Below are positions 17,160 to 25,581 of a stretch of DNA of 64,000 bases, one piece after another. Position numbers and translations under genes: made by a program. The DNA comes from Microbacterium gorillae (lineage in GTDB: Bacteria; Actinomycetota; Actinomycetes; Actinomycetales; Microbacteriaceae), in assembly GCF_000826185.2 (NCBI RefSeq), contig NZ_LN648875.1, positions 802,356 through 866,355 on the forward strand, read 5' to 3'. Position 1 is the first letter of the stretch. Each line of letters opens with the position of its first letter. The notes beneath the pieces are model-generated. The model was not told the DNA's origin, did not search any database, and worked only from the letters and a program-made list of their open reading frames with translations.

Positions 17160-17177
17160 GAGACACCCGTTCCCGAA

Positions 17178-17211
17178 CCCGGCCCCCGCACGTTCGCGTG
17201 CGGGGGCCGGG
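17178..17211 (+). terminator. Strong intrinsic terminator after receptor 4
   Basis: Perfect 15-bp GC-rich stem (17178-17192 with 17197-17211) closed by a TTCG tetraloop, 18 bp after the stop codon and followed by GCATTCCTT. Confidence 0.85.
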
Positions 17212-17218
17212 GCATTCC

Positions 17219-17280
17219 TTGACATTGCGCGGGAAGCGCCATGAGAGTCCCAGCGCCGAATGAAGTTCACATTCTCGAGC
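17219..17280 (+). promoter_or_regulatory. Promoter and operator-like site of receptor 5
   Basis: TTGACA (17219-17224) has a weak -10 (GAGAGT, 17243-17248) 18 bp on. A degenerate dyad, GTTCACATTCTCGAGC, follows at 17265-17280. The TTGACA-to-GTTC distance is 46 bp, the same as at receptor 4. Confidence 0.55.
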
Positions 17281-17313
17281 TGAATTCTGCTTATCCGCAT
17301 GAAGAAGGGAACA

Positions 17314-18390
17314 ATGGTGTTCAGATTCAGCAGGAAGTTCGCCGCAGTGACGGCACTCGTGGGTGCCGCCGCGCTCATGACGTCGTGCAGCGGTGGGCCG
17401 AGCGAAGGGTCCGCCTCGGCCGATTTCGTCTATGCCGCCTCCGGCGGGTACACGGAGGAGTACGAGCAGCAGCTCGGCAAGACCCTGTTCGCGGGCTACA
17501 CCTCGGACACGGGCGGTGAGATCACGGTGACCAAGGGTGACTGCGGGATCAACACTCTCGCTCAGGAGGTCGCGGCCGGGAACGTGACGGCGTCGATCTA
17601 CGTCTTCTGCAGCACCGCCGAGAAGCAGCAGGCGATCGAGCAGGGTCTGCTGCAGAAGATCGATCGTGACGTCGTGCCCACCGACCTCGTGCAGGACGAC
17701 CACGTGGATGATTACGGCATCGATTTCGCCTCCTGGACGATGGGCCTCGCCTACGACGGGGCGGTCTACCCGAACCACCCGACGAGCATCGGCGACTTCT
17801 TCGACACCGAGAAGTTCCCCGGGAAGCGGTGCGTGTCCAACTTCCCGATGTACTCGGGCCTGTTCGAGGCCGCGCTGGTCCACGACGGTGTCGCCCCCAA
17901 GGACATCTATCCCTTCGACTTCGACCGGGTCTACGCGCAGCTGGATCGCATCAAGAGCGACATCCTCTTCTTCAGCAACACCGCCGAGGGTGGCCAGAAC
18001 CTCCTCACCGGGCAGTGCGGCATGATGCTGAACGGCGCGGGGGACACGAAGATCATGGCGGACCAGAACCCCGAGCGGGACATCCGCTTCGTGCAGGAGG
18101 ACGGCGTCGGTGCCTACGCGGCGATCGGGATTCCGAAGGGCGCGCCGAACCCGGAGGCCGCGAACAAGTACCTGAAGTCGATCATCGAGAACCGCAAGGG
18201 CCTCGCCGAGATGCTCGTCTCGAAGGCCGGCTACGCCGTCATGCTGAAGGACCAGCTGCCCGTGCCGGACGAACTGAGCGACTGGGCCGGCGTGCTCACG
18301 AGCGACGATTTCTTCCCGATGGACGAGCGCTGGTACCTCGACAACATCGGCACGATCCTCGAGCGATGGAACGTGTGGATCGTCAGCTGA
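17314..18390 (+). CDS. ABC substrate-binding lipoprotein, PotD-like (receptor 5)
   Basis: Fourth paralog of the array, lipobox MTSC, four shared cysteines. The mature start FVYAASGGYTEEYE has Ala where the others have Phe. ATG 17314 is chosen because AAGGGAACA precedes it and the resulting 1077-bp gene equals receptors 2 and 4 in length. ATG 17299, five codons earlier, has no ribosome site. The chain is closest to receptor 4, so the last two array members look like the most recent duplication. Confidence 0.92.
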   Translation: MVFRFSRKFAAVTALVGAAALMTSCSGGPSEGSASADFVYAASGGYTEEYEQQLGKTLFAGYTSDTGGEITVTKGDCGINTLAQEVAAGNVTASIYVFCSTAEKQQAIEQGLLQKIDRDVVPTDLVQDDHVDDYGIDFASWTMGLAYDGAVYPNHPTSIGDFFDTEKFPGKRCVSNFPMYSGLFEAALVHDGVAPKDIYPFDFDRVYAQLDRIKSDILFFSNTAEGGQNLLTGQCGMMLNGAGDTKIMADQNPERDIRFVQEDGVGAYAAIGIPKGAPNPEAANKYLKSIIENRKGLAEMLVSKAGYAVMLKDQLPVPDELSDWAGVLTSDDFFPMDERWYLDNIGTILERWNVWIVS

Positions 18391-18406
18391 GCTGATCGCG
18401 TACACG

Positions 18407-18447
18407 AGAAGCGGGGCCCGATCGCGATGCGACCGAGCCCCGTTTCT
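18407..18447. terminator. Terminator between receptor 5 and a convergent cupin gene
   Basis: Eleven-base arms (18407-18417 AGAAGCGGGGC and 18437-18447) with one G-T difference and T-rich/A-rich outer ends, so it can act in both directions. A partly paired 19-base loop lies between. Confidence 0.6.
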
Positions 18448-18457
18448 GATTGCGTCG

Positions 18458-18865
18458 TCAGTCGCCGCTCGGCGCGATTCGCGCCCAGGTCTCGGCGTAC
18501 TCGTCGTCCGTCACCGGAGAGCCCACCATGTGCGTCGCGCCGAGCGAGATCACGAAGTAGGTCACGAACACGTCCGGCGACGCCCCGTGCCAGTGCTCCT
18601 CATCGGGACCGGTGTAGACCACATCGCCCGCGAGCAGACGATGCTCCTCGCCGTTGCGGTTGGCGATGATTCCCTCGCCGGATCCCATGACCAGAATCTG
18701 GGCGACCTCGTGGGTGTGCCAGTCGGTCCGAGCGCCCGGATCGAACACGGCCTCGAACGCGCGCACGCCCTCCTCGGCGAGCACGGGGTCCAGACGCAGG
18801 GTGCCGGTCTGCCCCTCCGTCACCAGTCGAACCGGGTCCGCGGTGCGCCCTCGTACGATTCTCAC
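18458..18865 (-). CDS. Single-domain cupin protein
   Basis: A 135-residue beta-barrel protein of the cupin_2 class. Cupin motif 1 reads DPGARTDWHTHEVAQILVMGSGEG, with the metal-binding His-x-His and downstream residues. Motif 2 is GDVVYTGPDEEHWHGA. The GTG start has AGGAGGAG six bases upstream. Such small cupins may be dioxygenases, isomerases, lyases or ligand sensors; none can be chosen here. It is divergent from the MAO-like flavoprotein gene, and both promoters carry the GTTC dyad. Confidence 0.85.
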   Translation of the reverse strand: MRIVRGRTADPVRLVTEGQTGTLRLDPVLAEEGVRAFEAVFDPGARTDWHTHEVAQILVMGSGEGIIANRNGEEHRLLAGDVVYTGPDEEHWHGASPDVFVTYFVISLGATHMVGSPVTDDEYAETWARIAPSGD

Positions 18866-18935
18866 GATCTTCTCCTCCTGTTGGTGCGTGGCGCTGCCTG
18901 ACGCGGCACGATCTCATTCTTACTAGCAGACTTCA

Positions 18936-18976
18936 ATCTGTAATTGTGAACTTATTCCAGAGGCGGAGAACGTCAA
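18936..18976 (-). promoter_or_regulatory. Promoter/operator of the cupin gene
   Basis: Reading the minus strand, TTGACG (18976-18971) is followed by GTTCACAATTACAGAT (18951-18936). That is almost the same as the divergent gene's site read in this orientation. The dyad would overlap the -10 region. Confidence 0.5.
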
Positions 18977-19004
18977 CCTGGGCCCTGGTGGCGATGCTTC
19001 GCCG

Positions 19005-19067
19005 TTGACACCGGTCACGATCGACGGATAGCGTCCTATTGGCAGACTTTGTTCTGTAATAGTGAAC
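19005..19067 (+). promoter_or_regulatory. Promoter/operator of the second MAO-like gene
   Basis: TTGACA (19005-19010), 18-bp spacer, TAGCGT (19029-19034), then GTTC-N9-GAAC at 19051-19067. The distance from TTGACA to the dyad is 46 bp, the same as in the receptor promoters. Confidence 0.65.
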
Positions 19068-19080
19068 TCAAGGGAGAGTC

Positions 19081-20469
19081 GTGAGCAACGAGAGCCAGGA
19101 AATCGAGCGGTTCGACGTCGTCGTGATCGGAGCCGGGCTCGCCGGGCTGACCGCAGCCCGAGAGCTTGAAGCACAGGGCATCACCGACATCCTCATTCTG
19201 GAGGCACGCGACCGCATCGGCGGACGCGTCGAAGGCGCCGACGTCGGAACGCGGGTGCTGCAGCGCGGCGCCGAGTTCACCGGCGCATTCCACCAGGACC
19301 TCGCCGAGCTCACGGCGGAACTCGGCATGGTCGCCGTCCCCCTCCCGCGTCACCCGGGCAGCACGGTGCGGATCTCGCACGGCGAGCGGTTCGAGGAGAC
19401 CTCGCCCTTCGCCGACGACCCGGAGGCCTCGGCGCAGCTGGAAGCCGTCTTCGACCGTCTCGGCGAGATGGTGGAGTCGGTCACCCCGGACGCCCCGTGG
19501 GACGCACCGCGAGCACGCGAATGGGACGACGAACTGTTCTCGTCCTGGGTCGAGCGCACCGCCACCCGCCCGGAGGTGCGCGAGCGCGTGCTCCTGGACC
19601 TCCCGGTGGACGCCGAGCAGATCTCTCTGCTGACCATCCTGTGGTGGATCTCGAAGTACGGGTCGCTGCGCGGCATGGACACCTTCAACCTGCGCTTCGT
19701 GGAGGGCACCTCCGAGATCACGAAGCGGATCGCGGACCGGCTGTCCACCGAGATCCGCCTGTCTTCGCCGGTCCGCTCGATCGACCGCACCGGCGCAGAC
19801 GCCGTGATCGCCTACGACGGCGGCCGCGTCGCCGCACGCCGGGTCATCCTCACGCCGGAGCCCTCGATCGTCTCGCGCATCCAGATGATCCCCGCGCTGC
19901 CGGCCGGACGGGTGTCGCTCCAGGAGCGCTGGCTGGCGTACCACTCCTCCAAGATCTACGCCGTCTACGAGCGCCCCTTCTGGCGCGACAACGGCCTCTC
20001 CGGAGTCGCGATGGGGTCGCTGCCGGCGGAGTTCATCATGGACGTCTCCCTCCCGGACGCCGAGGAGGGCATCCTGTGCGGACGCCGCCCGCTCTCGGCG
20101 GGTCGGTGGGCGCGCACGCCCGGCAGCGACGACCTCTCCTTCACCGAGCTGGTCGGCGACCAGGACAAGCTGAAGGCGGCGTACGTCGCCCAGCTCGTCG
20201 AGTACTTCGGCCCCGAGGCCGCCCATCCGCGCGAGGTGCACTACTTCGACTGGATCGGTGACTCCTGGTCGGCCGGTTGCGGCTCGCTCCACCTGCCGCC
20301 CGGCGTGCTCAGCACGGTCGGTCGCCACCTGCGCGAGCCGATCGGACCGCTCCACTGGGCGGGCGCGGACACCGGCCTGGTCGACGCGCTCGGCGGCGCC
20401 GTCCAGTCGGGCCGACGCGCGGCACGCGAGGTCGTCTCAGCGCTCAGCGGCGCCGAGGTCCCCGCCTGA
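19081..20469 (+). CDS. MAO-family FAD-dependent oxidoreductase (paralog 2)
   Basis: A 462-residue flavoprotein: VVVIGAGLAGLTAARELEAQG, then EARDRIGG, then LQRGAEFTGAF near residue 60. The C-terminal region is SAGCGSLHLPPGVLS then LHWAGADTG. The Cys in SAGCG aligns with the flavin-linking Cys of MAO-A/B. The next residue is Gly rather than the cage Tyr, and the later W-S-G-Y segment is shortened. Very close to paralog 3 at 43279. GTG start with AAGGGAGAG upstream. The stop overlaps the next cupin start (TGATG), so both are made together. Confidence 0.92.
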   Translation: MSNESQEIERFDVVVIGAGLAGLTAARELEAQGITDILILEARDRIGGRVEGADVGTRVLQRGAEFTGAFHQDLAELTAELGMVAVPLPRHPGSTVRISHGERFEETSPFADDPEASAQLEAVFDRLGEMVESVTPDAPWDAPRAREWDDELFSSWVERTATRPEVRERVLLDLPVDAEQISLLTILWWISKYGSLRGMDTFNLRFVEGTSEITKRIADRLSTEIRLSSPVRSIDRTGADAVIAYDGGRVAARRVILTPEPSIVSRIQMIPALPAGRVSLQERWLAYHSSKIYAVYERPFWRDNGLSGVAMGSLPAEFIMDVSLPDAEEGILCGRRPLSAGRWARTPGSDDLSFTELVGDQDKLKAAYVAQLVEYFGPEAAHPREVHYFDWIGDSWSAGCGSLHLPPGVLSTVGRHLREPIGPLHWAGADTGLVDALGGAVQSGRRAAREVVSALSGAEVPA

Positions 20470-20903
20470 TGGAGGTCTTCCTCCCCCACGGCGCCACACC
20501 CGCCGACCCGACCATCTACACCGGCGACGCCTGGTACACGATGATCTCGTACGGCCGCGAGGGATCGCTCATGCAGAGCGGCATCGTGCACTTCGCTCCC
20601 GGCGCGCGCACGACGTGGCACCGCCACCGCCGCGGCCAGACCCTGTACGTCCTGGACGGCGTCGCCCTCGTGGGCACACGTGACGGGGTCGCGGAGGTGC
20701 ACGCCGGTGAGACCGTCGAGTGCCCGGCGGAGGAGGACCACTGGCACGGCGCCGGCCCCGACGGGTACATGCGCCACCTCGCGATGTGGGAGCTGTCCGG
20801 TACGGATGAGGACCAGGTCGACTGGCTCGAGCCCGTGACGGACGCGGACTACGCCACCACCCCGGTGCGCGACCCGCGCACTCCCACGAATCCCTGGGGC
20901 TGA
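20469..20903 (+). CDS. Small cupin, (R)-mandelonitrile-lyase-like family
   Basis: A 144-residue single cupin whose motif 1 is FAPGARTTWHRHRRGQTLYVLDG and motif 2 ECPAEEDHWHGAGPDGYM. The GAR-T-x-WH-x-H and DHWHGA signatures match the manganese cupin group that includes bacterial hydroxynitrile lyases, but most members are uncharacterised. Translationally coupled to the MAO-like flavoprotein, so it probably acts on that enzyme's product. A close relative is at 39340. Confidence 0.87.
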   Translation: MEVFLPHGATPADPTIYTGDAWYTMISYGREGSLMQSGIVHFAPGARTTWHRHRRGQTLYVLDGVALVGTRDGVAEVHAGETVECPAEEDHWHGAGPDGYMRHLAMWELSGTDEDQVDWLEPVTDADYATTPVRDPRTPTNPWG

Positions 20904-20928
20904 GCGTCGGGCCGGTCCGCCCCCGGGC

Positions 20929-21627
20929 TCAGGCGAGGTCGGGCGGAAGGTCGATCTGCGCGGCGAGCAGGGCGCCGGTGAGCCACTGGATCGCGCACAC
21001 TCGCGCCAGACGGGTCTGGCGGCTGGTGACGGCGGCGATGAGCGCCCCCATGTTCGCACGCGAGTAGGCGGGATCCGCGATGTAGACCGGACTGATGTCC
21101 TGCACCGCGGAGGTCCAGCCGAAGTGACCGAACTCCCACAGTTGTGCGCTCGCCCGCGCGACGCCCTCCGAGTGGGCGGCCGCGAGGATGAGCTCATGCA
21201 TCTCCCGAGCCTGCGGGATCAGGTCCGCGCTGTCTGAAGTCTGCTGCATCCGCTCGTTGCAGAGTCGGAGCTGCTCCATCTGCTCGTCGGTGCCGCGACG
21301 TGCGGCGAGCGCCGCCACCTCGCCCTCGAACTGGGCCGTGACGTGGATCAGGTCGACGGACTCCTGCAGGGAGTACTTCGCGACCCGACACCCGACCTGG
21401 GGAATGATGTCGACCAGCCAGGCCCCGGCCAGTCGGCGCATGGCGTCCATGACGGGCTGCCGGCTGGTGTCGAACTCGGCACCCAGGTCCTCCACGGACA
21501 GGGCGCTGCCCGGCGGGTACTCGCCAGCGAGGATCCGGGTGCGGACGGTGAGGAAGATGTGCTCCGCGAGGCGTCGGGAATCACTCCGGCGCGCCGTCGG
21601 AACCCGCCGCGACGATGTCTCAGGCAT
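20929..21627 (-). CDS. GntR-family transcriptional regulator (FadR/FCD subgroup)
   Basis: Repressor-type regulator, 232 residues. The N-terminal winged helix (SRRLAEHIFLTVRTRILAGEYPPGS, then DLGAEFDTSRQPVMDAMRRL) spans about 20-80. A helical FCD effector domain fills the rest, with a candidate metal-binding His in LILAAAHSEG. ATG 21627 has GAGAGGGG before it; the frame extends 13 codons further without support. It may control the neighbouring CoA-ester or flavoprotein operons. Its own promoter region contains the minisatellite and no clear GTTC dyad. Confidence 0.9.
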   Translation of the reverse strand: MPETSSRRVPTARRSDSRRLAEHIFLTVRTRILAGEYPPGSALSVEDLGAEFDTSRQPVMDAMRRLAGAWLVDIIPQVGCRVAKYSLQESVDLIHVTAQFEGEVAALAARRGTDEQMEQLRLCNERMQQTSDSADLIPQAREMHELILAAAHSEGVARASAQLWEFGHFGWTSAVQDISPVYIADPAYSRANMGALIAAVTSRQTRLARVCAIQWLTGALLAAQIDLPPDLA

Positions 21628-21673
21628 TGTGCCCCTCTCGCGTTCGGACCATCCTATGCGTTGCACCTGCGCG

Positions 21674-21823
21674 GGCAGAACCGACCGACAGCACGAGGGC
21701 GGAACCGACCGACCGCAGCACGAGGGCAGAACCGGCCGACCACTCGAGGGCGGGACCGACCGACCGCAGCACGAGTGCAGAACCGACCGACCACACCAGG
21801 GCAGAACCGACCGATCGGACGAG
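21674..21823. repeat. Minisatellite: six tandem units of 24 or 27 bp
   Basis: Contiguous degenerate units at 21674, 21698, 21725, 21749, 21776 and 21800. Their lengths are 24, 27, 24, 27, 24 and 24 bp, and each starts GGC(A/G)GAACCGACCGAC or similar and ends near CACGAG. The 24+27 alternation makes a 51-bp higher-order unit. It fills the gap between the GntR gene start and the AtuA-like gene end. All unit lengths are multiples of three, so several frames stay open across it, but no gene is supported. Confidence 0.9.
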
Positions 21824-21831
21824 GGCGCGCA

Positions 21832-23595
21832 TCAGTCCAGCAGTGCCACGGGCACATCGACTGCGCGTGCCCGGATCCACTCGCCGAGGCTCTTCGCCTG
21901 CGCGTCGATTCTGGTGGACGCCGCCACGCCGTCGCCGAGGAAGCCGTGGATGACGAAGTTCAGCGAGTGCAGGTTCGGCAGCCGGTGCCGGTCGACGGCG
22001 AGATCGGCGGCCTCGGGAATGAGTTCACGCAACCGTTCCGTGGTCAGGTGCGCGTCCAGCCACGGCCACACGCGCGGATCCCGCACGTACAGACCGAGGT
22101 TGGCCGCGCCACCCTTGTCGCCGGACCGCGAACCGACCAGCTGCCCGAGCGGCACGCGTCGCGTGTCGCCCGTGATGGGCTCCGTTTCCTCGGCCGCTGC
22201 GACCTCGGGTGCGAACTGCGCGTCACGCTCGGTCACGTCCAGGTCGGCGACGTCGATCTCCGCGCCGCCGAACAGGTGCACCGTCTGATGCGCCGCAGCC
22301 AGCGGAACGAGCGCTGAGGCGTGGACGCCGAACTCTCGGCCCTCGGACGGCGGACCGCTGAGCAGGTAGAAACCCGGGATGCTGGCGAGCGCGAGCTCGA
22401 CCAGGGCGCCGGACGCACGCCGGCCGACCAGTTCCGGCCGCGTGGATTTCAGCGTGATGCTCCACGTGGCCGTGGCGCGCTCGCTCGTGTCCGGGTCCTC
22501 GACGTCGGTGCGCTGCACCCGCACGTCGACGGCGTCGTAGTCCTCCGGCGTGTACGGGCACGCGTCCCAGAACAGCTCGGTGAGCAGCTCGGCCTTGCGT
22601 TCGATGTCGAGGCCGACCAGGGCGACGCTGAGGTCGTTCCGGTAGCCGCCGATCATGTTGATCGAGGTCTTCAGAAGCCCGGAGGGGGCCTGTCCGACGG
22701 CACCGGACACTCGTACCCGATCCGTGTCGAGTTCGGTCACCGCGAGGGTGTCGAAGCGCGCGTCGACGTCCGGTCCGAGGTACAGCGGAGAGCCGATCTC
22801 GTAGAGCAGCTGCGAGAGCACCGTCTCGCGGTTGACGACCCCACCCGTGCCGGGGTGCTTGCCGATCACCGCACTGCCGTCCTCGTGGATCTCCGCCCAC
22901 GGGAAGCCGATGCGGCGCATGTCCGCGACCTCGGTGAAGAAGGAGTAGTTGCCGCCCGTCGCCTGCGTGCCGCACTCGATGACGTGTCCGGCCACGACCG
23001 CGCCGGCGAGCCGGTCCCAGTCGTCGCGGGCCCAGTCGTGCCACCACGCCGCCGGTGCGCACACCAGAGCGGCGTCCGTGGTCCGGCCGGTGATCACGAC
23101 GTCCGCGCCGGCGCGCAGCGCCTCGACCACGCCCCACCCGCCGATGTACGCGTTCGCGCTCACCACCTTGTCCGGATCGATCTCCGGCGAATTCGGGAAC
23201 GGCCGTGCCGCCCCCGACGCGAGCATGCCCGGCAGCGCCTCAAGCACGTCGTCACCGGTCACGTACGCGATCTTCGGCGTCCGGCCGCGCTCGGCGGCGA
23301 GGTCGGCGATCGCCTGGGCGAGACCGGCCGGGTTCAGCCCACCCGCGTTCGAGACGATGCGGATCCCGCGGTCGAGGCACTCCTCGAGCACGTCACCCAT
23401 CTGCTTCAAGAACGTCGAGGCGTAACCCGCACCCGGCGTCCGGCTGCGGGCCTTGGCCAGGATGAGCATGGTCAGTTCGGCGAGCCAGTCGCCGGTGAGC
23501 ACATCGATCGGCCCACCCGTGACCATCTCCCGCGCGGCCGCGAGCCGGTCGCCGAAGAAGCCGGAGCAGTTGCCGATGATCAGGGGGCGCGCCAT
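21832..23595 (-). CDS. AtuA-family protein (acyclic terpene utilisation type, DUF1446)
   Basis: A 587-residue protein recognised by its start LIIGNCSGFFGDRLAAA, then DVLTGDWLAELTMLILAK and VSNAGGLNPAGLA. These mark the AtuA family that accompanies geranyl-CoA and leucine-like degradation in other bacteria. The last 110 residues form the separate small domain (RVPLGQLVGSRSGDKGGAANLGLYVRD) often fused at the C-terminus. The biochemical role of the family is not settled. It is the last gene of a five-gene operon with an acyl-CoA dehydrogenase and MaoC-type proteins. Confidence 0.9.
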   Translation of the reverse strand: MARPLIIGNCSGFFGDRLAAAREMVTGGPIDVLTGDWLAELTMLILAKARSRTPGAGYASTFLKQMGDVLEECLDRGIRIVSNAGGLNPAGLAQAIADLAAERGRTPKIAYVTGDDVLEALPGMLASGAARPFPNSPEIDPDKVVSANAYIGGWGVVEALRAGADVVITGRTTDAALVCAPAAWWHDWARDDWDRLAGAVVAGHVIECGTQATGGNYSFFTEVADMRRIGFPWAEIHEDGSAVIGKHPGTGGVVNRETVLSQLLYEIGSPLYLGPDVDARFDTLAVTELDTDRVRVSGAVGQAPSGLLKTSINMIGGYRNDLSVALVGLDIERKAELLTELFWDACPYTPEDYDAVDVRVQRTDVEDPDTSERATATWSITLKSTRPELVGRRASGALVELALASIPGFYLLSGPPSEGREFGVHASALVPLAAAHQTVHLFGGAEIDVADLDVTERDAQFAPEVAAAEETEPITGDTRRVPLGQLVGSRSGDKGGAANLGLYVRDPRVWPWLDAHLTTERLRELIPEAADLAVDRHRLPNLHSLNFVIHGFLGDGVAASTRIDAQAKSLGEWIRARAVDVPVALLD

Positions 23596-23606
23596 GGCGA
23601 TACTCC

Positions 23607-24788
23607 TCAGTACAGGAAGAACTTGTAGGGGTTGTACTTGAGCTCACGACCGACGAGCATCTTCTGCACCTCGGTCGCACCCTCACCGATCCGACGGATG
23701 CGCAGCTCGCGGTACCAGCGCTCGAGCGGCATCTCCTTGGACACACCCATGCCACCGTGCACCTGGATGGCGCGGTCGACCACGCGCGCGGCAGCCTCGG
23801 TCGCGGCGATCTTGGCGGCCGCGGCGTCCGAACGGAACGGCAGGCCGCGATCGGCGCGGTCGGCGGCCAGCAGCACCATCATGGTGGCGTTGCGGATATC
23901 CATCTCGTTCTCGACGAGCATCCAGTTCAGACCCTGGTGATCGATGAGGTTCTCACCGAACGCCTGACGCACCTTGGCGTACTCGACGGCGAGTTCCTGG
24001 GCCTTGACGGCGACGCCGACGCAGGCGGCGCTGTACGGGATGCGGTTCTTCGCGAGCCGGTGGTTGGCCATCTTGAAGCCGTTGCCGAGGCCGCCGAGGA
24101 TGTTCGCGCTCGGCACGCGGACGTCCTGCAGCGCGATCTCGGTGCCCGGCTTGGTCGAGCGCAGCGTGTGCACGACGCTGGACACCGTGAAGCCGGGGGT
24201 GTCGGTGTCGACGAGGAACGCGGTCACGCCGTCGCGGCCGGGGCCGCCGGTGCGAGCGAACAGCACCGCGAAGTCCGCCTCGAGCGCGCCACTGATCCAC
24301 AGCTTGCTGCCGTTGATGATCCAGTCATCCCCATCCTGGACGGCGCGCGTGATGATGGAGCGACCCGGGTCACTGCCGCCGCTGGCCTCACTGAGGGCGA
24401 AGCACGCCTTCTTCTCGCCGCGCACGGACGGGTAGAGATAGCGCTCCTTCTGGTCATCGTTCGCGTAGGCCGACAGCAGCGGAATCTGGCCCGGGTGGCC
24501 GAAGACGTTGTAGGCGGCGGCGTAGAGTCCGGCCCGGTGCTGCGAGGTCTCCATCGCGATCAGGCAGTGCAGCGTCGTCGAGATGCCGGGCCCACCGAAC
24601 TCCTCGGGGAGTTCGAGGTTGTACAGGCCCATCTCCTTGGTCTTCTCGACCAGGCGCGCGTAGTTCTCCGGGTCGAGCTCGACGGCGTCCGGATCCATGT
24701 CGTGCTCGAGGGGCACGATCTCCTTCTGCACGAAGCGACGGACCTCGCTCAGGAGCGCGAGTTCTTCTTCATCAAGGGAAAGCTGCAT
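23607..24788 (-). CDS. Acyl-CoA dehydrogenase
   Basis: FAD-dependent alpha,beta-dehydrogenation of an acyl-CoA, 393 residues. All three ACAD regions are present: the helical N-terminus, the FAD-contact loop CFALSEASGGSDPG with WIINGSKLWISGA, and the C-terminal QVHGGMGVSKEMPLERWYRE. The catalytic base aligns with the Glu of IGEGATEVQ. ETF should accept the electrons. The gene lies 11 bp upstream of the AtuA-like gene. Confidence 0.94.
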   Translation of the reverse strand: MQLSLDEEELALLSEVRRFVQKEIVPLEHDMDPDAVELDPENYARLVEKTKEMGLYNLELPEEFGGPGISTTLHCLIAMETSQHRAGLYAAAYNVFGHPGQIPLLSAYANDDQKERYLYPSVRGEKKACFALSEASGGSDPGRSIITRAVQDGDDWIINGSKLWISGALEADFAVLFARTGGPGRDGVTAFLVDTDTPGFTVSSVVHTLRSTKPGTEIALQDVRVPSANILGGLGNGFKMANHRLAKNRIPYSAACVGVAVKAQELAVEYAKVRQAFGENLIDHQGLNWMLVENEMDIRNATMMVLLAADRADRGLPFRSDAAAAKIAATEAAARVVDRAIQVHGGMGVSKEMPLERWYRELRIRRIGEGATEVQKMLVGRELKYNPYKFFLY

Positions 24789-24791
24789 GAT

Positions 24792-25112
24792 TCATGCCTT
24801 TCGCGCGCCGACCGGCGCGCTGTCGGGATTCCAGGTGACGGTGGGTGCGTACAGGCACTCCAGCTCGTAGACGCGGGACATGTAGTTGGTGGTGATCTCG
24901 TACCGGTACGTCGTCGCGGCGGGGTGCGCGCTCAGCGCATCCACGACCGCGCTGCGCAGGCCGAACTTGCTGCGGCCGCCGGCGATGCCGAGGACGACCG
25001 TGCGCCCCTCCGCGTCGGCGAGCTCGTAGACGCCGGTGGTCACCGGCAGCGCCCGCCGGCCGGCCTCGTCATCGGCGGCGATCCACTCGCGCCGAATCGG
25101 CAGGCCGCTCAC
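24792..25112 (-). CDS. Uncharacterised 106-residue protein
   Basis: Not recognised with confidence. The order TGVYELADAEGRTVVLGIAGG, then GLRSAVVDAL, then YELECLYA loosely resembles a GIY-YIG-like alpha/beta core, without the full catalytic set. Six aromatic residues lie in YRYEITTNYMSRVYELECLY. The GTG start overlaps the stop of the MaoC-type gene (GTGA), and its own stop is 3 bp from the acyl-CoA dehydrogenase start. It is therefore an integral member of this operon. A helper for the dehydratase or AtuA-like protein is possible. Confidence 0.75.
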   Translation of the reverse strand: MSGLPIRREWIAADDEAGRRALPVTTGVYELADAEGRTVVLGIAGGRSKFGLRSAVVDALSAHPAATTYRYEITTNYMSRVYELECLYAPTVTWNPDSAPVGARKA

Positions 25113-25579
25113 GCCGCACGTCCGGCGACGATGGCGTCACACGCGGCGCGCGTCGGCAGTTCGACGACCGCCGAGCCCGGAACGCAGACGGTGTCATCCG
25201 CGAGACGCACCTCCTCGATGTCGAGGTGGACGCGACCGCGCTGGTCATCGATCGGCTCGACGGCGGTGACGGTGCCGCGCAGGGTCAGGGTCTGCCCCGC
25301 GATGGCGAAGCGGCGGTTGGTGGCTTCCAGAGAGACGATGCGTCCGGCCGGGCCCATCCAGTCCGTCACGAGCTGCGTGAGGAACCCCTGGTGCAGGTGC
25401 GACTGCACCAGGACACCGGGGTAGCCCTCCTGCTCGGCGTAGACCTCGTCGAAGTGGATGCGGTGCATGTTCCACGTGACGGCGCAGTAGCGCATCATCT
25501 GCACCTTGCTGGGCACGACCTCGAAGCCGTCCAACGCCTGGCCCACCTCGACATCGTCGAAGATCGTCTGCTGTTCCAT
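25109..25579 (-). CDS. MaoC-type hotdog acyl dehydratase (catalytic-domain type)
   Basis: A 156-residue hotdog protein with the conserved WNMHRIHFD and a SHLHQGFL segment. This is the pattern of the C-terminal MaoC half found in mesaconyl/itaconyl-CoA hydratase-like proteins. It should hydrate or dehydrate an enoyl-CoA together with the protein encoded 2 bp upstream. The small size and the missing first half indicate a two-subunit enzyme. Confidence 0.85.
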   Translation of the reverse strand: MEQQTIFDDVEVGQALDGFEVVPSKVQMMRYCAVTWNMHRIHFDEVYAEQEGYPGVLVQSHLHQGFLTQLVTDWMGPAGRIVSLEATNRRFAIAGQTLTLRGTVTAVEPIDDQRGRVHLDIEEVRLADDTVCVPGSAVVELPTRAACDAIVAGRAA

Positions 25580-25581
25580 GG

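Noticed and set aside
21674..21823. CRISPR array
   Set aside because: Units are contiguous and degenerate, with no spacers between them, and no cas genes are nearby.
21615..21953. Frames encoding repeated Arg-Ala-Glu-Pro-Thr-Asp-like peptides across the minisatellite
   Set aside because: The frame runs antisense into the AtuA-like gene and lacks a ribosome site; repeat units in multiples of three keep any frame open.
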